From: JAHFUI01 sp041485905
GTDB lineage: Bacteria; Acidobacteriota; Vicinamibacteria; Vicinamibacterales; CAVVIG01
Direction: 5' to 3'
NCBI GenBank assembly: GCA_041485905.1
Contig: JBGPKK010000016.1
Span: forward strand, 1-48,760
Length of the DNA: 48,760 nucleotides
Shown here: positions 1-7,651 of the stretch, piece after piece
Numbering within the stretch: the first letter of the stretch is position 1
Layout: every line of letters starts with the position of its first letter
Translations under genes and position numbers: made by a program
The notes under the pieces: generated by a model
Seen by the model: the letters and a program-made list of their open reading frames with translations, nothing else
The model's database searches: none
Told to the model about the DNA's origin: nothing

Positions 1-345
1 CAATCAGCGCACACTTCAGATCCGGGTCAAAATTCCGGCCCGAGCCATCGTCAGCCGTCGCCGGGCGGCGTAGAAGCTCACACCGTGTACGCCGTCCCGC
101 CGCCGGTTACGGTGCCTCAGCGTGCCCACGAGCGGCAAGTAGCACCAGTGATCATAGAAGCCATTGAAGAAGGTGAGCTGCTGCGCGCCGTGCGTCTGGT
201 CTTCCGTGACATCCAAATCGATCGTAATCAGCCGCACGCGGCGCCGCCGCCGGCGGTGCCGCGCAATCACGTGTCGGCGAGCGCGTGGCTCATGGCCAGC
301 AGCATCCGCGGGGCGGCCGTGTGCTCGAAGCGCGAGAGACGATAG
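1..345 (-). pseudogene. IS1380-family transposase fragment, frameshifted
   Basis: Two reading frames together recall an IS1380-type DDE transposase. The first (about 345-276) reads LSRFEHTAAPRMLLAMSHAL and ends at a stop; after a one-base frame change the second (about 275-100) contains ITIDLDVTEDQTHGAQQ and FFNGFYDHWCYLPLVG. The pair LSRFE...LDxDxTxDxTHG...YDHWCYLPL is characteristic of the family, and the D in LDVTED would be a catalytic carboxylate. Beyond about position 100 the frame decays again, and the window edge cuts the rest. The gene cannot make an intact transposase. Family recognition is from memory of the motif; no terminal inverted repeats were identified. Confidence 0.75.
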
Positions 346-496
346 GAAACATTAGGGGGGTGCCGGGGGGGTTAACGGAACGCCTCTTCTCGGACCCACC
401 GCGCGTCCCCTCAGCCAAAGGGCAGACTGGCCCCCCCTCGTTCGGCGCGTGGCTCCGCCCCACGGGCACACCTCCGGCGCGCCGACGGCCGGGCCG

Positions 497-757
497 TCAC
501 TCAGGAACGTCAGGAACAGGAGTCAAACACCGACGGATCGTCGTCCCAACCAGCCCGGTGAGGAGTTCCCACGCGGAGCGGCGGCGCGCGGGCGGGACGC
601 GGCGCGGGGATCTCGGTCGGCACGCCGAGATGCCGGAGGATCTGCCGATGATGGCCGCCCCTTGGATGAGGGCAATCAAGCGCAGGCGACCGCCACACCT
701 GGGGCACGCCAGCACGTCAAACCCGAACGTGCGTTCCATCAGCGACGCCCAACCCAA
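497..757 (-). pseudogene. IS91-like transposase C-terminal fragment
   Basis: The minus strand encodes WASLMERTFGFDVLACPRCG followed by GRLRLIALI, the zinc-ribbon-like tail seen in IS91/IS801-type transposases. A frameshift follows: the rest of the tail, RQILRHLGVPTEIPAPRPA, lies in the neighbouring frame (within 510-707). Just upstream of WASLM a TAG stop interrupts the frame where the family usually has a Tyr codon, so only a broken C-terminal piece is left. The stretch 346-496 on its other side holds no gene that I can recognise, and 758-857 holds none either. Confidence 0.65.
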
Positions 758-857
758 CTATCGTCCGGTGGCTGACGCAGTGAAATCGCCCGACGCTTCG
801 GAACCGAGCGCGAGGTCCGGTATGCGTCGCGTGTGGGCTTGTCTGGGTGCGAGGGTG

Positions 858-1040
858 TCAGGCTGCCTGTAGCGGCTGGTAGTGGAGGACCAACAACTGG
901 TGTTCGGGCAGTGCCAGTTGCGCATAGGTGCGCCCCTGGTCATCCGAGAACTCGACTTCAAAGACGCCGGGAGCCAGGGTCTCGACGACCAGCACGTAGC
1001 AACTCGTCAACCGTAGCCCGTCCTCGCCGGTCAGAACAAT
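858..1040 (-). pseudogene. Decayed DUF4926-type small protein gene
   Basis: One minus-strand frame ending in TGA at 858-860 reads VVETLAPGVFEVEFSDDQGR then TYAQLALPEHQLLVLHYQP. This matches the second half of the small DUF4926 proteins often found next to toxin-like or mobile genes. The expected N-terminal half (a VVLTEDLPEEGL-like stretch) is only partly visible (VLTGEDGLRL) and no start codon fits, so I read it as a degraded gene. It lies between the transposase debris and ilvC, consistent with a worn accessory region. The stretch 1041-1127 contains nothing recognisable. Confidence 0.55.
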
Positions 1041-1127
1041 CCAGGCAGACCGGACGGTCGCGCTGCCGCCGGCAGTGGTCGCCTGGGCAATAGTGGGTGT
1101 GCCACCGGGTCCGCTTCTGACCCAGCG

Positions 1128-2159
1128 CTATCTCGTGCTCGACACCGGTTGCGACCCCTTGATCGTGACCGGCTTGAGAAACGGCATCAGGCCGCGCAGC
1201 CGCTCGCCGACTTCCTCGATCTTGAGCCCGGCTTCAATCTCGCGCTGCCTGGTGAACCAGGGCCGGCCGGCCGCGTTCTCCTTGATCCAGGTCTTCGCGA
1301 ACTCGCCGCTCTGGATTTCGGCGAGCATCTTCTTCATTTCCTGCCGGGTCGCCTCAGTCACGATGCGCGGCCCACCCGTGTAGTCACCGTATTCCGCCGT
1401 ATCGCTGACCGAGTACCGCATGTAGGCCAGGCCGCCCTGGTAGATCAGATCGACGATCAGCTTCACCTCGTGCAGGCACTCGAAGTAGGCCACCTCCGGC
1501 TGGTAGCCGGCGTTGACGAGCGTCTCGAAGCCCGCCTTGATCAGCGCGCTGACGCCGCCGCACAGCACCGCCTGCTCGCCGAACAGATCCGTCTCGGTCT
1601 CCTCCGCGAACGTCGTCTCGATGACCCCGGCGCGCATCACGCCGATCCCCTTCGCATACGACAGCGTCAGCGCGCGCGCGTGGCCGGTCGCGTCCTGGTG
1701 CACGGCAAAGAGCGCCGGCGTGCCGGCCCCTTCCACGAAGAGCTCACGGACACGGTGTCCGGGGGACTTGGGCGCCACCATCGAGACGTCCACGTCCGGG
1801 CGAACGGTGATGGTCCCGAAGCGGATGTTGAAGCCGTGCGCGAACATCACCATCTTGCCAGGCGCCAGATTCGGCGCGATCTCTTCGGTGTAGACCTTCG
1901 CCGCGCTGGTGTCGGGAATGAGAATCATGATGACGTCGGCCCACTTCGAGACCTCGGCGACACCGCCGACCTCCAGCCCCGCTTCGATCGCCTTCGCGCG
2001 TGAGCGGCTCGTCGGCGGCAGACCGACCTTCACGCTCACGCCGCTGTCGCGAAGGTTGAGCGCGTGCGCGTGCCCCTGCGATCCATACCCAATCACCGCG
2101 ACCTTCTTCGCGCGAATCAGCGCCAGATCGGCCGCGTCGTCGTAATACATCTTCGCCAT
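1128..2159 (-). CDS. ilvC: Ketol-acid reductoisomerase, class I
   Basis: This 343-residue enzyme would perform the NADPH- and Mg-dependent alkyl migration and reduction of 2-acetolactate or 2-aceto-2-hydroxybutyrate, the second common step of valine and isoleucine synthesis. The Rossmann motif VAVIGYGSQGHAHALNLRDS is at residues 20-39. The metal-binding C-terminal knot domain is seen in ETETDLFGEQAVLCGG and in YFECLHEVKLIVDLIYQGG. The frame opens further upstream, but the ATG at 2159 has AGGAG six bases before it and gives the usual N-terminus, so I chose it. The loop reads PKSPGHRVRE rather than the common PKGPGH. It is the last gene of the pheA-ilvD-ilvB-ilvN-ilvC operon and is separated from ilvN by an inverted tandem-repeat element. 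Confidence 0.97.
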   Translation of the reverse strand: MAKMYYDDAADLALIRAKKVAVIGYGSQGHAHALNLRDSGVSVKVGLPPTSRSRAKAIEAGLEVGGVAEVSKWADVIMILIPDTSAAKVYTEEIAPNLAPGKMVMFAHGFNIRFGTITVRPDVDVSMVAPKSPGHRVRELFVEGAGTPALFAVHQDATGHARALTLSYAKGIGVMRAGVIETTFAEETETDLFGEQAVLCGGVSALIKAGFETLVNAGYQPEVAYFECLHEVKLIVDLIYQGGLAYMRYSVSDTAEYGDYTGGPRIVTEATRQEMKKMLAEIQSGEFAKTWIKENAAGRPWFTRQREIEAGLKIEEVGERLRGLMPFLKPVTIKGSQPVSSTR

Positions 2160-2177
2160 GAGTGTCTCCTTGAATTT

Positions 2178-2268
2178 GGTCATCTCGTCATCCGGTCATT
2201 TTGTCATTGTGGTTTCAGTCAATTAAACAATCAATGACGAGATGACCAAATGACCAGATGACCAGATG
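2178..2268. repeat. Inverted tandem-repeat element, 8-bp unit (ilvN-ilvC gap)
   Basis: Right arm 2232-2268 is built of 8-bp units of the form AxATGACC (AGATGACC, AAATGACC). Left arm 2178-2209 is their reverse complement with mismatches (TCATCTCG, TCATCCGG, TCATTTTG). The arms could fold into a roughly 30-bp imperfect hairpin with a 22-nt AT-rich loop. It fills nearly the whole gap between ilvN and ilvC. It may act as an mRNA stability or partial termination element; that is inference. Confidence 0.85.
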
Positions 2269-2275
2269 CGTGTGC

Positions 2276-2824
2276 CTATACCGACCCGATGCTGAGATCG
2301 TCCGCGATCAGATGGCCGGACACCGGTTCGACCGACCGCGCCGGGCGCATGCTGCCGCGCGCCATCGCGATTCGGCCGGTTCTGACCATCTCGATCACGC
2401 CATACGGTCTGAGCACCTCGACCAGACTGTCAATCTTGTCCTCGGTGCCGGTGGCCTCGATGACAAGCGACTCCGGACTCACGTCGACCACACGCGCGCG
2501 ATAGACGTCAACCAGCTGCATCACGTGGGTTCGCGCCTCGCCCGTAGACGCCACCTTGATGAGCGCGAGGTCGCGCACGATCGACGGCGCCGCGGAGATG
2601 TCGTCAACGCGCCTGACCGGCACCAGTTTGTAGAGGTTCGCTTCCAGCCGGCGCGCGCCGTACGCATCAGTGTCCACGACAACCGTCATCCGCGAGACGC
2701 CAGGCTGCTCGGTGTGGCCCACGGTCAGCGACTCGATGTTGAACGCGCGGCGGCGGAACAGCGATGCGACGCGGTTGAGCACACCCGGCTTGTTGTCAAC
2801 GTATACGACGAATGTGTGCACCAT
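2276..2824 (-). CDS. ilvN: Acetolactate synthase small (regulatory) subunit
   Basis: This 182-residue protein is the regulatory partner of the large subunit encoded immediately upstream. Residues 1-75 form an ACT domain (FVVYVDNKPGVLNRVASLF, then AFNIESLTVG), which binds valine for feedback inhibition in this family. Residues about 76-160 form the C-terminal ALS_ss domain (VRDLALIKVAS, VIEATGTEDKIDSLVEVLRP). Length is typical of the IlvH/IlvN family. The gap to ilvB is about 60 nt and is filled by a heptamer-repeat element. The symbol ilvH would be equally acceptable. Regulation is probably shared with the whole operon through the leader at about 7.4 kb. Confidence 0.95.
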   Translation of the reverse strand: MVHTFVVYVDNKPGVLNRVASLFRRRAFNIESLTVGHTEQPGVSRMTVVVDTDAYGARRLEANLYKLVPVRRVDDISAAPSIVRDLALIKVASTGEARTHVMQLVDVYRARVVDVSPESLVIEATGTEDKIDSLVEVLRPYGVIEMVRTGRIAMARGSMRPARSVEPVSGHLIADDLSIGSV

Positions 2825-2838
2825 AGTCTGACACTCTC

Positions 2839-2884
2839 AAAGTTAAAAGGCAGAAGGCCTTTGCCCTTTGCTCTTTGCTCTTTA
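2839..2884. repeat. Heptamer tandem repeat (ilvB-ilvN gap)
   Basis: Three and a half units of CTTTGCC/CTTTGCT lie at 2859-2883, preceded by a shorter, degenerate complementary arm (2839-2858). The unit is the same as in the element at 7226-7300 at the head of the operon. It ends three bases before the ilvB stop codon. Confidence 0.75.
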
Positions 2885-2886
2885 TC

Positions 2887-4590
2887 TCAGTCCGCGCCGG
2901 TTTCCACGAGCGGCGAGGGGCGCCGGATCATCTTGTGCAGATCGGCGCCGGCGGGCACCATCGGATACACGGTGTCCTCCTGCTCGACCCTGAAATCGAT
3001 CACCGCCGTCCGCGGTTGATGACGGGCGGCATTGACGGCATCGACCACCTCGGAACGCCTGGTCACCGCTCCCGCCCAGGCGCCGTACGCCTCAGCGAGC
3101 TTGACGAAATCGGGACCCGACAGCGGCGTGGCGGCGTAGCGTTTGTCGTAGAAGAACTCCTGCCACTGGCGCACCATTCCCAGGTAGCCGTTGTTGATGA
3201 TGGCCACGTTGATGTCGAGCTGTTCCTGCATCGCCGTCGCGAGCTCCGGGGACGTCATCTGGAAGCCGCCGTCCCCGGCCACGACCCACACTTCGGCGTC
3301 TGGACGCGCGATCTTGGCGCCGATGCCGGCAGGCAGCGCAAAACCCATCGTGCCGAGGCCGCCAGAAGTAATGAGCGACCGCGAGCTCTCGTGCTTGTAG
3401 TACTGCGCCTCCCACATCTGGTGCTGGCCGACATCGGTCACCACCAGCGCATTGCCACCGGTCACGCGCCACAGATCGTTGATCACGTGGGCGGCATACA
3501 AATGCCCGTTGTCGGGCAGGTTCTGAATGTCACGCACGGCCGCATCGCCTTTCAGCGTGTCGATGTGCGCGAGCCACGCCGATCGGTCGGTCGGCGCGAT
3601 ACCCGGGAGCCACAGAGCGATGGTGGCGCGCAGATCGCCGGCAATCGCCACGTCGACCCGGACGTTCTTGTTCAGCTCGGCGCGGTCGATGTCAACGTGA
3701 ATCTTGCGCGCGCCGAGCGCGTACGTCTTCAGGTTGCCGGTCACGCGATCGTCGAACCGCATGCCGAGGGCGATGAGCAGGTCGGCCTGCTGAATCGCCT
3801 CGTTCACAAACGCCTCGCCGTGCATGCCCATCATGCCCAGATTGAGCGGGTGGCTGGCCGGCACGCCGCCGATCCCGAGCAGCGTCACCGCGATCGGAAT
3901 GCGCGCGCGCTCTGCGAGTGCGAGGATCTCGCGTTCGGCGCCCGACAGCATCACGCCGTGGCCGGCGAGGATCAGCGGCCGCTCGGCGGCATTGAGCAGC
4001 GCCAGCGCCTCGCGGTGATCGCCGTCGCCAGGCAGCGCCTCGTCCTGCGCCTCGCTCAGGTGCGGTTCGGCGGCTTCCCAGTCGACCTCGCAGCTCCCCT
4101 GTTGTGCGTCCTTGGTGATGTCGACCAGCACGGGCCCGGGACGCCCGGATCGCGCGATCGCGAACGCCTCGCGGATCGCCGGCGCCACGTCGGCCGCGCT
4201 CGTCACCAGATAGTTGTGCTTGGTAATCGGCAGCGTGATGCCCGTGATGTCGGTCTCTTGAAACGCGTCGGATCCAATGAGCTTGCTGCCCACCTGGCCC
4301 GTGATGCAGACGATCGGCGACGAGTCCATCATCGCGGTCGCGATGCCGGTCACCATGTTGGTCGCGCCGGGTCCCGACGTCGCGACGGCGACCCCGACAC
4401 GGCCGCTGGCGCGCGCGTAGCCGTCGGCCATGTGCGTCGCGCCCTGCTCGTGGCGGACCAGAATGTGGCGAATCGGAAACTCGAGCATCGCGTCGTACGC
4501 CGGCAGGATCGCGCCGCCCGGGTAGCCGAACACGTCGGTCACCCCCTCGCGGATGAGACATTCCCACAGGATCTGTGCACCGGTTCTCAT
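2887..4590 (-). CDS. ilvB: Acetolactate synthase large (catalytic) subunit
   Basis: This 567-residue thiamine-diphosphate enzyme condenses two pyruvates (or pyruvate with 2-oxobutyrate) to acetohydroxy acids. The N-terminal pyrimidine domain carries the activating glutamate at residue 48 in VRHEQGATHMADGYAR. The central FAD-binding domain follows at about 190-330. The C-terminal TPP domain has the GDGGFQMTSPELATA...NNGYLG metal-diphosphate motif. Length is normal for the family. The ATG at 4590 is preceded by a GGAG-type site. It sits between ilvD and ilvN in one transcription unit, so the holoenzyme is made from adjacent genes. Confidence 0.97.
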   Translation of the reverse strand: MRTGAQILWECLIREGVTDVFGYPGGAILPAYDAMLEFPIRHILVRHEQGATHMADGYARASGRVGVAVATSGPGATNMVTGIATAMMDSSPIVCITGQVGSKLIGSDAFQETDITGITLPITKHNYLVTSAADVAPAIREAFAIARSGRPGPVLVDITKDAQQGSCEVDWEAAEPHLSEAQDEALPGDGDHREALALLNAAERPLILAGHGVMLSGAEREILALAERARIPIAVTLLGIGGVPASHPLNLGMMGMHGEAFVNEAIQQADLLIALGMRFDDRVTGNLKTYALGARKIHVDIDRAELNKNVRVDVAIAGDLRATIALWLPGIAPTDRSAWLAHIDTLKGDAAVRDIQNLPDNGHLYAAHVINDLWRVTGGNALVVTDVGQHQMWEAQYYKHESSRSLITSGGLGTMGFALPAGIGAKIARPDAEVWVVAGDGGFQMTSPELATAMQEQLDINVAIINNGYLGMVRQWQEFFYDKRYAATPLSGPDFVKLAEAYGAWAGAVTRRSEVVDAVNAARHQPRTAVIDFRVEQEDTVYPMVPAGADLHKMIRRPSPLVETGAD

Positions 4591-4610
4591 GGTCTACTCC
4601 ATGAAATTTC

Positions 4611-4695
4611 AGATTGAAGATTTAAGATTGAAGATTGGAATACACAGACCAATCTCCCAATCAATCTAAAATCTTCAATCTAAAATCTTCAATCT
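4611..4695. repeat. Inverted tandem-repeat element, 7-bp unit (ilvD-ilvB gap)
   Basis: Left arm 4611-4638 repeats AGATTGA/AGATTTA with a 7-bp period. Right arm about 4649-4695 repeats AATCTTCAATCTAA, its complement. The loop is about 10 nt. It occupies almost the whole gap between the ilvD stop (4698) and the ilvB start (4590) and is much more AT-rich than its surroundings. Confidence 0.85.
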
Positions 4696-4697
4696 CA

Positions 4698-6359
4698 TTA
4701 TCCCGTCACTGCGCCTTGCGACGCCGACGAGACGAGCCGCGCGTATTTCGCCATCACTCCGGTCGCGTACCGCGGCGTCGGGGCCTTCCATGTCTTCATG
4801 CGATCACGCAACTCCGCTTCGTCCAGCTCGACATCGAGGCGACGATTCGCCACGTCGATGACAATCTGATCCCCGTCGCGGACGGCCGCCAGCGGCCCGC
4901 CGCGGAACGCTTCGGGCGAGGCGTGGCCCACCATGAAGCCGCGGGTCGCTCCTGAAAATCGGCCGTCGGTGACGAGCGCCACCAGGTCGCCCAGGCCGGC
5001 CCCGACCAGCGCGCTGGTCACGCCGAGCATCTCGCGCATCCCGGGCCCGCCGCTTGGTCCTTCGTACCGAATCACGACGACGTCGCCGGGCTGGATCGCC
5101 TGCTGCTGCACGGCGCCAAACGCCGCCTCTTCGCTGTCGAAGACACGGGCCGGTCCGCGATGCCTCGTCTTGTCGGATCCGGACACCTTGATCACGCAGC
5201 CTTCGGGTGCCAGGTTGCCGTGAAGAATGACGAGACCGCCCGTCGTCTTGAGCGGATGGGCGGCCGGCCGCACCACGTCCTGCCCCGGCGTTTCGACGGC
5301 CTGCGCCGCCTCCGCGCCGATCGTGCGACCGGTGACCGTCATCGCATCGGCGGTGAGCGCCCCCGCCTCGAGCAGCCGCTTGGCGACAAGCGCGCTGCCT
5401 CCGGCCGCGTGCAGGTCCGTGGCCACGAACCGCCCCGACGGCTTCAGATCCGCCAGCAGCGGCACGCGCGCGCTGATGCGATCGAAATCGGCCAGCGCCA
5501 GGTCGACCCCCGCTTCGTGCGCGATCGCCATCAGATGGAGCACGGCGTTGGTCGATCCGCCGGTGGTCGCGACCGAGGCGATTGCGTTTTCGAACGCGGC
5601 ATGTGTGATGATGTCGCGCGGGCGTAGCCCCCGTTGGACCAGATCCATCACGCGCTGACCCGCGGCGCGCGCGACGTCCGCCTTCTTCGGATCATTGGCG
5701 GGGACGCTGCCGCTGCCCATGGCCGCGATGCCGAGGAACTCGGTGACGATCGCCATCGTGTTGGCCGTGAACTGCCCGCCGCATGCGCCGGCGCCCGGGC
5801 AGGCGACCCCTTCGAGCTCGGCCAGCTCGGCATCGGTCATCCGCCCGGCGCCATGTGCGCCGACGGCCTCGAATACCTCCTGAATCGTCACGGAGTGGCC
5901 GTGGAACTGCCCCGGCGCGATCGAGCCGCCGTAGAGGATCAGCCCCGGGATGTTCAACCGCGCCAGCGCCATCACGCCGCCGGGAATCGTCTTGTCGCAC
6001 CCGACCAGAACAATCAGGCCGTCAAAGCCGTTGCCGCGCGTCACGAGCTCGATCGAGTCGGCGATCACTTCCCGGCTGACGAGCGAGGCTTTCATCCCCT
6101 CGGTGCCCATCGTGATGCCGTCGGAGATGGAGACGGTGTTGAACTCCATCGGCGTGCCGCCGGCGGCACGAATCCCGTCTTTCACGTGGACGGCCAGCTC
6201 CCGGAGATGGAAATTGCAGGGGCCGATCTCGATCCACGTGTTCGCGACGCCGATGAGCGGCTTCTTCAAGTCGGCGTCCGAGTAGCCGACCGCCTTGAGC
6301 ATCGCGCGCGCGGGTGCGCGGCTCGGGCCGGTGGTCAGCGGGTTCGGGCGAAACGTCAT
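4698..6359 (-). CDS. ilvD: Dihydroxy-acid dehydratase
   Basis: This 553-residue Fe-S dehydratase converts 2,3-dihydroxy-3-methyl acids to 2-oxo acids, the third common step of branched-chain synthesis. Cluster-ligand cysteines are visible in GPCNFHL, VGCDKTIPGG and CPGAGACGGQFTANTMA. The C-terminal half has LKTTGGLVILHGNLAPEG and GPSGGPGMREM, both family signatures. The open frame runs a further 56 codons upstream, but that part overlaps pheA and looks non-coding; the ATG at 6359 overlaps the pheA stop codon as ATGA, a coupling arrangement that supports this start. Confidence 0.97.
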   Translation of the reverse strand: MTFRPNPLTTGPSRAPARAMLKAVGYSDADLKKPLIGVANTWIEIGPCNFHLRELAVHVKDGIRAAGGTPMEFNTVSISDGITMGTEGMKASLVSREVIADSIELVTRGNGFDGLIVLVGCDKTIPGGVMALARLNIPGLILYGGSIAPGQFHGHSVTIQEVFEAVGAHGAGRMTDAELAELEGVACPGAGACGGQFTANTMAIVTEFLGIAAMGSGSVPANDPKKADVARAAGQRVMDLVQRGLRPRDIITHAAFENAIASVATTGGSTNAVLHLMAIAHEAGVDLALADFDRISARVPLLADLKPSGRFVATDLHAAGGSALVAKRLLEAGALTADAMTVTGRTIGAEAAQAVETPGQDVVRPAAHPLKTTGGLVILHGNLAPEGCVIKVSGSDKTRHRGPARVFDSEEAAFGAVQQQAIQPGDVVVIRYEGPSGGPGMREMLGVTSALVGAGLGDLVALVTDGRFSGATRGFMVGHASPEAFRGGPLAAVRDGDQIVIDVANRRLDVELDEAELRDRMKTWKAPTPRYATGVMAKYARLVSSASQGAVTG

Positions 6360-7210
6360 GAAACAACCTCGAACGGATCCGGCAGCCGGCTCTCGCGCGT
6401 CTTCCAGCTCGCGTACGACCCGAGCGTGCGCAGCGTGGGCGCGAACTCGGCCAGATGCGCGAGCGCCCGCGCGCACGGCAGCTCGTCGCGGGCCGCGGCC
6501 AGGTCGGCGTAGAACAGGTATTCCCATGGCCGGCCCGGGATCGGCCGCGACTCGAGCTTCGTCATATCGATGCCGCGCAGGGCGAACGCGCTGAGTGCTT
6601 TGAAGAGCGCGCCCGGCTCGTTGGGCAGGGAAAAGACGATCGAGGTCTTGTCGGGCACGCTGTCATTGAATGGACGGCGGCCGATGACGAGAAACCGCGT
6701 CAGGTTGTCGTTGTAATCCTGCACCGAGGACGCCAGCGCGACGAGGCCGAAGACCTCGCCGGCCCGGGCCGACGCGATGGCGGCCGCGTCCTCGATGTGC
6801 TCGTCGGCCACGAGCTTCGCGCTGCCGGCGGTGTCGTAGGTCGCGATGATCTCGACGCCGGTCAGCGTGCGCAGGAAGCGCTCGCACTGCGCCAGCGCCT
6901 GGGGATGCGAGTAGACGCGGCGCAGGCGCTCGAGCGACGCCCCCGGCAGCGCCAGCAGCTGATGGACGACCGGCAGCTCCACCTCGCCCACAATCGGCAG
7001 GTGATGCTCGAGCAACAGGTCGTAGTTGCGGTGGATGCTGCCGCCAATCGAGTTCTCGATCGGCACGACGCCGTATCCCGCCGGCCCGCCCTCGACCGAA
7101 GCGAACACCTCTTCGAAGGTCCGGCAGGCCACAAGCTGCGCGTCAGGCGCGATGCGGCGGGCGGCCGCCTCGCTGAACGCCCCCGGTTCGCCTTGATATG
7201 CAATGCGCAT
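6356..7210 (-). CDS. pheA: Prephenate dehydratase (monofunctional)
   Basis: This 284-residue enzyme makes phenylpyruvate from prephenate for phenylalanine synthesis. The catalytic PDT domain (about 1-180) shows IAYQGEPGAFSEAAA, the VVPIENSIGGSIHRNYDLL segment, and the TRF catalytic motif in NLTRFLVIG. The C-terminal ACT domain carries the Phe-binding GALF and ESRP motifs (GALFKALSAFALRGIDMTKL, ESRP). No chorismate mutase domain is present. I chose the ATG at 7210 because it begins exactly at the family N-terminus MRIAYQG. It is the first structural gene behind the leader and attenuator and overlaps ilvD by four bases. Confidence 0.96.
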   Translation of the reverse strand: MRIAYQGEPGAFSEAAARRIAPDAQLVACRTFEEVFASVEGGPAGYGVVPIENSIGGSIHRNYDLLLEHHLPIVGEVELPVVHQLLALPGASLERLRRVYSHPQALAQCERFLRTLTGVEIIATYDTAGSAKLVADEHIEDAAAIASARAGEVFGLVALASSVQDYNDNLTRFLVIGRRPFNDSVPDKTSIVFSLPNEPGALFKALSAFALRGIDMTKLESRPIPGRPWEYLFYADLAAARDELPCARALAHLAEFAPTLRTLGSYASWKTRESRLPDPFEVVS

Positions 7211-7225
7211 GGTTCGATCCTCGTC

Positions 7226-7300
7226 AGGGCAGAGGGCTAAGGGCAAAGGGCAAAGCGTCAGTCTTAACCCTTTGCCCTTTGCCCTTTGCCCTTGCCCTCT
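7226..7300. repeat. Inverted heptamer repeat element between attenuator and pheA
   Basis: Left arm 7226-7255 has units GGGCAGA, GGGCTAA, GGGCAAA; right arm 7268-7300 has units CCCTTTG with the complementary sequence. The loop is 12 nt. The element directly follows the attenuator T-tract on the transcribed strand and ends about 16 nt before the pheA start codon, so it would lie in the pheA 5' leader. Confidence 0.85.
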
Positions 7301-7338
7301 AAAAACAAAAAGCCATCACCCGTTTATCGGATGATGGC
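7301..7338 (-). terminator. Intrinsic terminator of the pheA-ilv attenuator
   Basis: On the minus strand, GCCATCATCCG pairs with CGGGTGATGGC (11 bp, one G-T pair) around the loop ATAAA, and is followed by TTTTTGTTTTT. This is a textbook intrinsic terminator placed downstream of the leader peptide and about 90 nt ahead of pheA. The 5' side of the stem overlaps CGGGGCCA (7335-7342), which can instead pair with TGGCCCG inside the leader reading frame (7398-7404), giving a competing antiterminator. Confidence 0.85.
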
Positions 7339-7367
7339 CCCGGTTTCCCTCTGGCCTCGGCGCTACG

Positions 7368-7460
7368 TCATCCGTGTTCGTGCGGCCTCGCGATGTTCGG
7401 GCCAAAGAAGCCCCGAACACCGACCGTAACGACGACTGCGGCAGCACCCGGAATCAGCAT
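7368..7460 (-). CDS. Leader peptide of the pheA-ilv operon
   Basis: A 30-codon frame, ATG at 7460 to TGA at 7368, lies between a good promoter and an intrinsic terminator. It contains Leu and Ile at codons 2-3, the valine-rich run AVVVTVGV, and then RGFFG. Five valine codons, two isoleucine codons, one leucine and two adjacent phenylalanine codons match the products of the operon it precedes (valine, isoleucine, leucine precursor and phenylalanine). A hairpin (7395-7418, GTTCGGG with CCCGAAC) has the two Phe codons in its loop. A ribosome slowed in the valine run would cover the first arm and free the second to form the antiterminator. The Shine-Dalgarno site is weak. Function is inference from layout. 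Confidence 0.7.
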   Translation of the reverse strand: MLIPGAAAVVVTVGVRGFFGPNIARPHEHG

Positions 7461-7474
7461 CGCTCTGGAGACCC

Positions 7475-7503
7475 ATTACACTGCCGCCGGGGGTAGAAGT
7501 CAA
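7475..7503 (-). promoter_or_regulatory. Sigma-70-type promoter of the pheA-ilv operon
   Basis: On the minus strand TTGACT (7503-7498) and TGTAAT (7480-7475) are separated by exactly 17 nt. Transcription would begin near 7468, only about eight bases before the leader-peptide ATG. An AT-rich tract with the 10-bp palindrome ATTACGTAAT (7514-7523) lies just upstream, where an UP element or activator site would be. Confidence 0.7.
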
Positions 7504-7547
7504 ATTGATAATCATTACGTAATCATAAGCTGCGTGAATGACCGAGC

Positions 7548-7651
7548 CTGGTGGGTCTGGTGGGTTTGATAGGCCAGGTGGGACTGCTCACCCGGCTCAC
7601 CTGACCAACCCGACCTACCTGACCTACCTGACCTACCTGACCTACCTGACC
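7548..7651. repeat. Inverted tandem-repeat element, 9-bp unit (downstream of dcd)
   Basis: Right arm 7588-7651 contains four perfect GACCTACCT units (7612-7647) and several variants. Left arm 7548-7582 is a looser complementary arm (GGTGGGTCTGGTGGG, AGGCCAGGTGGG). The element begins directly after the dcd stop and ends before the pheA-ilv promoter region, so it could end dcd transcription. The same GGTCAGGTA-type unit recurs at 27659, 29622 and 40035. Confidence 0.9.

Noticed and set aside
2875..4617. 580-codon frame antisense to ilvB
   Set aside because: Shadow frame of a conserved gene, with no domain and low-complexity composition.
7588..7651. Perfect GACCTACCT repeats as a possible CRISPR array
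   Set aside because: The unit is only 9 bp with no spacers, and no cas genes are present.
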